Shown piece after piece: positions 1 to 4,423 of a stretch of DNA of 5,653 nt. Source of the stretch: JAIOPA01 sp036522895. GTDB taxonomy: Bacteria; Eisenbacteria; RBG-16-71-46. Position numbers and translations under genes: made by a program. The stretch covers positions 1 to 5,653 of the forward strand of contig DATDEX010000413.1 of the NCBI GenBank assembly GCA_036522895.1, written 5' to 3'. A model generated the notes under the pieces. That model had not been told where the DNA came from. It ran no database searches and saw only the letters and a program-made list of their open reading frames with translations. Numbering within the stretch: the stretch's first letter is position 1; each line of letters begins with the position of its first letter.

Positions 1-825
1 CGCCGAGCGGTGGAGGAGGAGCGCGAGCCCCACCGCCACCCCGACCGTGCCGAGACCGGCGCCGCTCCGCGCGGCGCGAGCCACGCCCACCGCCGCGATG
101 CTCGTGAGGCAGGCGACCTCGACGCTCGCCTTGCCATAGCCGTTCTCGAGCGCCAGCGCGCCGGTGCACGCGCTTGTTGCGATCACCGCGAGCCCCACGG
201 CGCCGTTGGCCCCAAGCGCGCGCGCGAGCCACCCGCCCGCTAGCGCGGTGCAGAGCGCCAGGAGCGCCCCCTGTGCCCGCCCCGCCGCCTCGGCGCTCCA
301 TGGCGTGTGCGCCGCCACCCAGCGGGGCAGCGCGTGGTGGAGCGCGAGATCGCCGGCGAGCGCCTGCTCGGCGAGCGCCTCCGGGTGCTCGATCGCCGCG
401 AACGCGGCGTGCCGCAGACTCGTGTCACCTGTATAGAGCGCGCGATCCGGGTGCCCCCATTGGAAAGCCGCGAGCGCGAGCGCCAACGCGAGCGCGCCGA
501 GCGTGGCCCCGCGTCCGCCCCGCGGGATCGCGCGGGTCAGCGGGCGCGCCACGGCGGGGACGAAGAGCGCGAGCGTCGCGAGCCACGGAACGACGAACGC
601 GGCGGGCGCGAGATCGCGGCCGAGGTCGAGCCCCCAGAGCCAGCGGCCGGGCACGAACGCCGCGAGCGCCCGGAGAAGCAGGAGCGCGATCCCGGCGGCC
701 CACAAACCGCGAGCCGCGGGGGGGAGTGCCCCCTCCGCGGCTCGAGCCGACGGCGGATGCGCGGCGCCCGCTCTCGCCGGGGGACCCCTCCGCGGGATGG
801 GTCCGGGACGCTGCGCGCGCGCCAT
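1..825 (-). CDS. Multi-pass integral membrane protein of unknown function (3' end cut by left edge)
   Basis: An uninterrupted minus-strand frame of 275 codons runs from an ATG at 825 to the window edge with no stop, so the C-terminus is missing. I do not recognise the family. The first 40 residues are rich in Pro, Arg and Ala and look disordered. Hydrophobic segments follow at about residues 41-58, 74-92, 107-121, 184-200, 205-225, 237-250 and 258-271. A polar stretch at about 125-182, after the third segment, contains a GDTSLRHAAF motif and several His residues and is probably an extracytoplasmic or cytoplasmic loop. The layout could fit a polytopic glycosyltransferase-like (GT-C) protein, but no diagnostic motif is seen and this is only a guess. 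The ATG shares one base with the stop of the upstream zinc peptidase gene (TGATG), implying co-transcription and coupled translation. No good SD precedes it. A TTG at residue 41 is an alternative start that would remove the disordered leader. Confidence 0.72.
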   Translation of the reverse strand, partial: MARAQRPGPIPRRGPPARAGAAHPPSARAAEGALPPAARGLWAAGIALLLLRALAAFVPGRWLWGLDLGRDLAPAAFVVPWLATLALFVPAVARPLTRAIPRGGRGATLGALALALALAAFQWGHPDRALYTGDTSLRHAAFAAIEHPEALAEQALAGDLALHHALPRWVAAHTPWSAEAAGRAQGALLALCTALAGGWLARALGANGAVGLAVIATSACTGALALENGYGKASVEVACLTSIAAVGVARAARSGAGLGTVGVAVGLALLLHRSA

Positions 826-1535
826 CAACGCCGGTCGTTGCGCAGCACGATCAGGCGCACGAGCTGGAGCGCCGCCATGGCGGCCGCCGCCACGTAGGTG
901 AGCGCGGCCGCGTCGAGCACCTTCCGGGCGCCCGCCACCTCCTGCGGCAGCACCGCGCCCGTGCTGGTGAGCTGCACCAGCGCGCGGCGCGAGGCGTCGA
1001 ACTCCACCGGCAGCGTGACGACGTGGAACAGCACCGCCCCGGCGAAGAACGCGATCCCCAGGTCCATCAGGAGCCCGGCGAACGGCAGGCGCGGTCCGAT
1101 CAAGAGCCCGATGATGAAGAGCGGCCAGGCGGCGGTGCTCGCGAAGCCCGCGGCCGGCGCGATCGAGGAGCGCAGCTGGAGCGGGAAGTAGCCGTCGTGG
1201 TGCTGGAGCACGTGTCCCACCTCGTGCGCCGCCACCGCGATCGACGAGATCGAATCGCCGGCGTAGTTGGGCTCCGAGAGCCGCACCGTGTGCGCCGCCG
1301 GATCGTAGTGGTCGGAGAGCTCGCCGCCGACCGCCTCCACCGCGACGTCGGTCACGCCGTTTCGGGCCATGATCTGGCGCGCCATGTCGCGCCCGGTGAG
1401 TCCGTTCGAGGCGCGCACGCGCGAGTACCGCTCGAACGTGCTCTTCACCTTCCACTGCGCCCACATCGCGAACGCGAACGCCGGCAGCATCAACACGATC
1501 GTGCGATCGAACCCGAACCCGAACGGGAAGAACAT
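825..1535 (-). CDS. YugP-like membrane zinc metallopeptidase (Zn_peptidase_2 family)
   Basis: Predicted membrane-bound neutral zinc metallopeptidase of the YugP/Zn_peptidase_2 family; its substrates are not established. With the start at 1535 it is 236 residues, close to the roughly 225 of Bacillus YugP. Visible features: an N-terminal membrane segment (about residues 11-26) followed by the family-typical WAQWKVKSTF; the zinc-binding HEVGH motif at 104-108, in which the two His bind zinc and the Glu is the catalytic base; hydrophobic segments at about 136-150 and 155-175; the family signature LPVEFDASRRA around 175-185, whose Glu is a likely third ligand; and a last membrane segment at about 213-231. 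The frame opens 10 codons earlier at a GTG (1565), but the ATG at 1535 has GGAGAG eight bases upstream and gives a standard N-terminus. An ATG at 1541 lies too close to that SD. It is first in a two-gene unit with the overlapping membrane protein and diverges from the threonine aldolase gene. Confidence 0.9.
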   Translation of the reverse strand: MFFPFGFGFDRTIVLMLPAFAFAMWAQWKVKSTFERYSRVRASNGLTGRDMARQIMARNGVTDVAVEAVGGELSDHYDPAAHTVRLSEPNYAGDSISSIAVAAHEVGHVLQHHDGYFPLQLRSSIAPAAGFASTAAWPLFIIGLLIGPRLPFAGLLMDLGIAFFAGAVLFHVVTLPVEFDASRRALVQLTSTGAVLPQEVAGARKVLDAAALTYVAAAAMAALQLVRLIVLRNDRR

Positions 1536-1543
1536 GTGCATCA

Positions 1544-1549
1544 CTCTCC
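1544..1549 (-). promoter_or_regulatory. Ribosome binding site of the zinc peptidase gene
   Basis: GGAGAG on the minus strand sits eight bases before the ATG at 1535. This favours that start over the in-frame ATG at 1541 (two-base spacing) and the upstream GTG at 1565, which has no SD. Confidence 0.55.
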
Positions 1550-1606
1550 GCGGAAACAGCGTCACGACGCGACGGCCACTGGAGGGGCCGGTTCACCTGC
1601 ATTCGA

Positions 1607-1620
1607 CGCATGAGCATGCG
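1607..1620. repeat. Short perfect palindrome in the divergent intergenic region
   Basis: CGCATG-AG-CATGCG is a perfect 6-bp inverted repeat with a two-base centre. It lies between the divergent zinc peptidase and threonine aldolase genes. A further GCAT copy lies just before it at 1599-1602. The loop is too short for a good RNA hairpin, so if functional it would more likely be a dimeric repressor or activator site. There is no direct evidence for a regulator. Confidence 0.3.
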
Positions 1621-1675
1621 CGGAGATGTCAGGGGGGTGCAAGACCGGGTTGGGGCGCCCGCCGCGCGGATGTCC

Positions 1676-1681
1676 TATATT
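1676..1681 (+). promoter_or_regulatory. Possible -10 box for the threonine aldolase gene
   Basis: TATATT stands out as an AT-rich hexamer in a very GC-rich intergenic region and matches TATAAT at five of six positions. It would start a transcript near 1688, about 43 bases before the ATG. The best -35 candidate, TTGGGG at 1650-1655, is 20 bases away, which is longer than usual, so the assignment is tentative. Confidence 0.35.
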
Positions 1682-1730
1682 TTCCTCAAGACCCGCGTGT
1701 TTCCCCCTTTCACCCCCGAGCGCCCGTGCC

Positions 1731-2783
1731 ATGACCCAGCCCGCCGTCGACTTGAGGAGCGACACCGTCACTCGGCCCACGCCCGCCATGCGCCGCGCCA
1801 TGGCGGAGGCCGAGGTGGGCGACGACGTGTTCGGAGACGACCCCACCGTGCTCGCGCTCGAACGCCGCATCGCGGCGCTCGCGGGGAAGGAGGCGGCGCT
1901 GTTCGTGCCGAGCGGCACGATGGGCAACCAGCTCGCGGTGAACGTGCTCACGCGGCCGGCCGACGAGGTGCTGCTCGAGGCCGAGTCACACATCTACTTC
2001 TACGAGCAGGGCGGCATGGCGGCGAGCTCCGGCTGCCTCGCGCACCCGGTGCGGGGCGAACGGGGCGTGCTGCCGCTCGACGCGCTGCTCGGGGCACTCC
2101 GCGACGACGACGACCACGTCGCGCGGGTGAGCCTGGTCTGCGCGGAGAACACGCACAACCGGGCCGGCGGCGCGGTGGTGCCGCTCGCGAGGCTTCGCGA
2201 GCTGGCCGCGCTCGCGCGCGAGCGCCGGCTGCGCGTGCACCTCGACGGGGCGCGGCTCTGGAACGCGCACGTCGCCACCGGGGTCGCGATCGCGGACTAC
2301 GCGGCCTGCGCGGACACCGTCATGATGTGCTTCTCCAAGGGCCTCGGCGCGCCGGTCGGCTCCATCCTGACCGGCACCGCCGAGCACGTGCGCGCCGCGC
2401 GCCGGGTGCGCAAGCGCTGGGGCGGCGGCATGCGGCAGGTCGGCATCCTCGCCGCGGCCTGCCTGCACGCGCTCGACCACCACGTGGCCCGGCTCGCGGA
2501 CGACCACCGGCGCGCGAAGCGGCTCGCCGAGGGTTTCGCCGAGGCACCGGGCGCGCGCGTCATCGCGCCGGACACGAACATCGTGTTCGTGGATCTGTCG
2601 GCGCCGGCGCCCGACGCGAAGACCGTGGTGGCGAAGCTCGCGGAGCGTGGCGTGCGCATGAGCGCCTACGGGCCGCGTCGCGTGCGGGCGATCGCCCACC
2701 TCGACGTGGACGACGCGGGCATCGAGCGCGCGATCGGGGCGTTCCGCGAGGTACTGGGAGCGACGGCGGCCGCCCGGGGCTAG
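1731..2783 (+). CDS. ltaE: Low-specificity L-threonine aldolase, PLP-dependent
   Basis: Cytosolic PLP enzyme that cleaves L-threonine or L-allo-threonine to glycine and acetaldehyde, supplying glycine. The 350 residues match the usual length of the family. Motifs in order: the N-terminal VDLRSDTVTRPT (6-17); GDDVFGDDP (30-38); a PSGTMGNQLA stretch (60-69) that binds the cofactor phosphate; an ESHI His at 87 expected near the active site; NTHN (140-143); HLDGARLWNA (170-179), with Asp172 contacting the pyridine nitrogen and Arg175 close by; FSKGLGAPVGS (201-211), where Lys203 forms the Schiff base; and RAIAHLDV (319-326), whose Arg should bind the substrate carboxylate. The frame opens earlier, at 1626, but that extension is unlike the family and covers the likely -10 box, so the ATG at 1731 is preferred, though only a weak SD (GAG) precedes it. 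It appears to be transcribed on its own: divergent from the peptidase and separated from rsmI by 136 bases. Confidence 0.95.
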   Translation: MTQPAVDLRSDTVTRPTPAMRRAMAEAEVGDDVFGDDPTVLALERRIAALAGKEAALFVPSGTMGNQLAVNVLTRPADEVLLEAESHIYFYEQGGMAASSGCLAHPVRGERGVLPLDALLGALRDDDDHVARVSLVCAENTHNRAGGAVVPLARLRELAALARERRLRVHLDGARLWNAHVATGVAIADYAACADTVMMCFSKGLGAPVGSILTGTAEHVRAARRVRKRWGGGMRQVGILAAACLHALDHHVARLADDHRRAKRLAEGFAEAPGARVIAPDTNIVFVDLSAPAPDAKTVVAKLAERGVRMSAYGPRRVRAIAHLDVDDAGIERAIGAFREVLGATAAARG

Positions 2784-2841
2784 GCGGTTCGTGAACTCCC
2801 CGCGTGCCGGCCGGCGCCGCGGCAGCCCGGGGCTCGAACGG

Positions 2842-2870
2842 TGGACGCTCCCCACCCCCCGTGCTACTTT
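2842..2870 (+). promoter_or_regulatory. Candidate promoter for the rsmI-inositol lipid gene run
   Basis: TGGACG (2842-2847, four of six matches to TTGACA) is followed at exactly 17 bases by TACTTT (2865-2870). The latter carries an upstream TG at the extended -10 position. A start near 2877 would leave about 43 bases of leader before the rsmI GTG. It lies in the only sizeable gap on the plus strand after ltaE, so it could drive rsmI and the two genes behind it. The match is moderate and chance is possible. Confidence 0.35.
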
Positions 2871-2908
2871 CCGTCCGCTTTTCCGGCACCGGTTTCCCGC
2901 CTCTTTCC

Positions 2909-2913
2909 AAGGA
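2909..2913 (+). promoter_or_regulatory. Ribosome binding site of rsmI
   Basis: AAGGA lies six bases before the GTG at 2920 and supports that start over the in-frame ATG at 2791, which lies upstream of the candidate promoter. A second AGGA directly abuts the GTG and is too close to be used. Confidence 0.5.
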
Positions 2914-2919
2914 CCAGGA

Positions 2920-3696
2920 GTGACCGACGAGCGACCCTCCGCCCGGACCCATCGGTCGGATGGGGGCTCCGGCACCTTGTTCCTGGTGGCGACGCCGATC
3001 GGCAATCTCGAGGACGTCTCGGCGCGCGCGCTCCGCGTGTTGCGGGAGGCGGACCTCGTGGCGGCCGAGGACACCCGGCACACGCGGCGGTTTCTCCAGC
3101 ACTTCGGGATCCCCGCGCAGGTCGTGAGCCTGCACGAGCACAACGAGCGCGCCCGTGCGGCGTCGCTGGTCGAGCGCGTCCAGGCGGGGGAGAGCGTGGC
3201 GCTGGTGACGGACGCGGGCTCGCCCGGGATCGCCGATCCGGGGTATCCCGTGGTGCGGGCGGCAGTGGCCGGCGGCGTTCGGGTCGAGAGCATCCCGGGT
3301 CCGAGCGCGGTGATCACCGCACTCCAGGTCTCCGGGCTCCCGACCGACGCGTTCCTGTTCGCGGGATTCCTGCCGCCGCGGGCGGTGGCGCGGCGGCGTC
3401 GGCTCACGGAGCTTTCGCTCCAGCGCGAGACGGTGGTGGTGTTCGAGTCGCCGCATCGCATCGAGGGCTGCCTCACGGATCTCGAGGCGGTGTGGGGTGA
3501 GCGTCCGATCGCGCTGGCGCGCGAGTTGACCAAGCTGCACGAGCAGGTGTTGCGCGGCACGGCGCGCGAGGTGCGCTCGGCGCTGCGCGCGGAGTGGAAA
3601 CGAGGCGAAATGGTGCTGGTGCTGGGAGGCCGGACACGCGTCGAACGCGGCCGCGAGCGCGAGGCGGAGCACGGGGAGCACGAGGAGGGCGAGTGA
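2920..3696 (+). CDS. rsmI: 16S rRNA (cytidine-1402 2'-O)-methyltransferase RsmI, short form
   Basis: SAM-dependent methyltransferase of the tetrapyrrole-methylase fold. It adds the 2'-O-methyl group of C1402 of 16S rRNA, in the ribosomal P site, for decoding accuracy. The protein has 258 residues from GTG 2920. A polar leader (1-18) is followed by the family blocks: VATPIGNLEDVSARAL (23-38), AEDTRHTRRFL (49-59), LVTDAGSPGIADPG (95-108), IPGPSAVITAL (125-135), FAGFLP (147-152), ESPHRI (176-181) and ARELTKLHEQ (200-209). The catalytic domain ends at about residue 237 with MVLVLGG. The C-terminal helical domain found in E. coli RsmI (286 residues) is absent and replaced by about 20 highly charged residues rich in Arg, Glu and His. 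The start is chosen by its SD; the frame also opens at ATG 2791, but the extra 43 residues are unlike the family. The stop overlaps the start of the next gene (GTGA), implying translational coupling. Confidence 0.95.
   Translation: MTDERPSARTHRSDGGSGTLFLVATPIGNLEDVSARALRVLREADLVAAEDTRHTRRFLQHFGIPAQVVSLHEHNERARAASLVERVQAGESVALVTDAGSPGIADPGYPVVRAAVAGGVRVESIPGPSAVITALQVSGLPTDAFLFAGFLPPRAVARRRRLTELSLQRETVVVFESPHRIEGCLTDLEAVWGERPIALARELTKLHEQVLRGTAREVRSALRAEWKRGEMVLVLGGRTRVERGREREAEHGEHEEGE
3683..3688 (+). promoter_or_regulatory. Ribosome binding site of the phosphatidyltransferase gene
   Basis: AGGAGG lies inside the end of rsmI, four bases before the GTG at 3693. The spacing is a little short, but the sequence is strong and supports the overlapping start. 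The competing TTG start at 3735 has only GAGGG-like matches in front of it. Confidence 0.45.
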
Positions 3697-4418
3697 GCGG
3701 GCCCGATGCCGTGGCGAATCGCCCTGAGGGCGGATTGAACGACTACAAGACCGCCCTCAGGAAGTTCGCCCATGGCGCGCTCGATCCGCTCGTGCGCGCG
3801 CTGCTCGCGATCGGGATAAGCGCCAACCACGTCACCGCGCTCGGCTTCGCGCTGAGCCTCGCCGCGGCGCTCGAGTTCGCGACGGGGCGGTTCCGGATCG
3901 CGGCCGCACTCGCGGCCGCCGCCGGGCTGTGCGACATCCTCGACGGGCAGCTCGCGCGCCAGGCCGGCAAGGCGACGCGCTTCGGCGCGTTCCTGGACTC
4001 CACGCTCGATCGCATCGCCGAGGCGGCGCTGTTCGTGGGCCTGGCGTGGTACTACATGGCGCAGCTGGTGGACATGGCGGTCAACCCGAATCGCGTGATC
4101 GCGAACCTGCAGCACGGGCTCGAGCCGGTCACGTTCCTCGTCATCGCCACGATGGCGGTGCTCGCGATGGTGGGATCGTTCATGGTGTCGTACACGCGGG
4201 CGCGCGCCGAGGGGCTCGGGCTCGAGTGCAAGGTGGGCTTCTTCGAGCGGCCGGAGCGCCTGATCCTGCTCATCGTGGCGGGCTGCTTCGGTCTGGGTCC
4301 GGTCATCCCGGGCGCGCTGATCGTGCTCGTGTTCTTCTCCTTCGCCACCGCGTTCCAGCGGATGGCGCACGTCTGGAAAATCACCCGGTCCCCCGGTTCG
4401 GGACCTGCGGAGGTCTGA
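3693..4418 (+). CDS. CDP-alcohol phosphatidyltransferase, probable phosphatidylinositol-phosphate synthase
   Basis: Membrane enzyme that transfers a phosphatidyl group from CDP-diacylglycerol to an alcohol, here probably inositol-1-phosphate, giving phosphatidylinositol phosphate. From GTG 3693 it has 241 residues. The family signature is complete at 81-106: Asp81, Asp84-Gly85, Ala88-Arg89, Gly98, Asp102 and Asp106, the metal and CDP ligands. The later SYTRARAE (166-173) and FFERPERL (183-190) match the corresponding segments of mycobacterial PgsA1 as I recall it, and these favour inositol-phosphate as acceptor over glycerol-phosphate. Hydrophobic segments lie at about 34-60, 66-82, 108-123, 145-166, 188-202 and 204-220. 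Compared with PgsA1, about 20 extra residues lie between the third and fourth segments (about 124-147). The start is uncertain: GTG 3693 overlaps the rsmI stop and has a strong SD, but a TTG at 3735 would begin at NDYKTALRKF, where family similarity starts. The neighbouring inositol-phosphate synthase gene strongly supports the assignment. Di-inositol-phosphate-type synthesis is a less likely alternative. Confidence 0.88.
   Translation: MSGPDAVANRPEGGLNDYKTALRKFAHGALDPLVRALLAIGISANHVTALGFALSLAAALEFATGRFRIAAALAAAAGLCDILDGQLARQAGKATRFGAFLDSTLDRIAEAALFVGLAWYYMAQLVDMAVNPNRVIANLQHGLEPVTFLVIATMAVLAMVGSFMVSYTRARAEGLGLECKVGFFERPERLILLIVAGCFGLGPVIPGALIVLVFFSFATAFQRMAHVWKITRSPGSGPAEV
3723..3761 (+). 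promoter_or_regulatory. Perfect 11-bp inverted repeat (hairpin) at the start of the phosphatidyltransferase gene
   Basis: CCTGAGGGCGG (3723-3733) is exactly complementary to CCGCCCTCAGG (3751-3761), with a 17-base loop. It begins 30 bases after the GTG at 3693. A possible TTG start (3735) lies in the loop, and its SD-like GAGGG lies in the left arm, so in RNA the stem would hide that SD. There is no T-run after the stem, so it is not an intrinsic terminator. A role in translation or mRNA processing is inferred, not shown. Confidence 0.5.
4387..4405 (+). repeat. Small inverted repeat just before the inositol-phosphate synthase RBS
   Basis: GGTCCC and GGGACC form a perfect 6-bp stem around a seven-base loop. 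It ends three bases before the SD of the next gene and lies within the last codons of the phosphatidyltransferase gene. It could shape access to the RBS, but six pairs in GC-rich DNA is near chance level. Confidence 0.25.
4409..4413 (+). promoter_or_regulatory. Ribosome binding site of the inositol-phosphate synthase gene
   Basis: GGAGG lies in the last codons of the phosphatidyltransferase gene, ten bases before the ATG at 4424, and fixes that start. Confidence 0.55.
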
Positions 4419-4423
4419 GCGCC

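Noticed and set aside
174..1613. Long plus-strand open frame (479 codons) opposite the two minus-strand genes
   Set aside because: Its translation is dominated by Arg, Ala and Pro with no recognisable motif, and it lies antisense to the clear zinc peptidase and to the membrane protein. It is a by-product of high third-position GC.
1626..1730. 35-residue N-terminal extension of threonine aldolase
   Set aside because: It is Pro/Cys/Arg-rich, unlike the family, which begins near VDLRSDTVT, and the extension contains the likely -10 box.
2775..2802. Possible terminator after ltaE (CGGGG paired with CCCCG, inner GTTC/GAAC)
   Set aside because: The stem is interrupted by a very asymmetric internal loop (seven bases against one), its outer arm overlaps the last ltaE codons, and no T-run follows. 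It does not look like an intrinsic terminator.
2806..2815. GCCGGCCGGC palindrome between ltaE and rsmI
   Set aside because: It is a self-complementary GC string of a kind expected by chance at this base composition, with no partner repeat or T-run.
2791..2919. 43-residue N-terminal extension of RsmI from ATG 2791
   Set aside because: It starts upstream of the candidate promoter and lacks an SD, while GTG 2920 has AAGGA at six bases and leaves a normal-length leader before the first RsmI motif.
1986..4370. 794-codon minus-strand open frame across ltaE, rsmI and the phosphatidyltransferase
   Set aside because: It is antisense to three well-recognised genes, has Arg/His/Glu-rich low-complexity content and no family motif. 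It is a GC-driven shadow frame.
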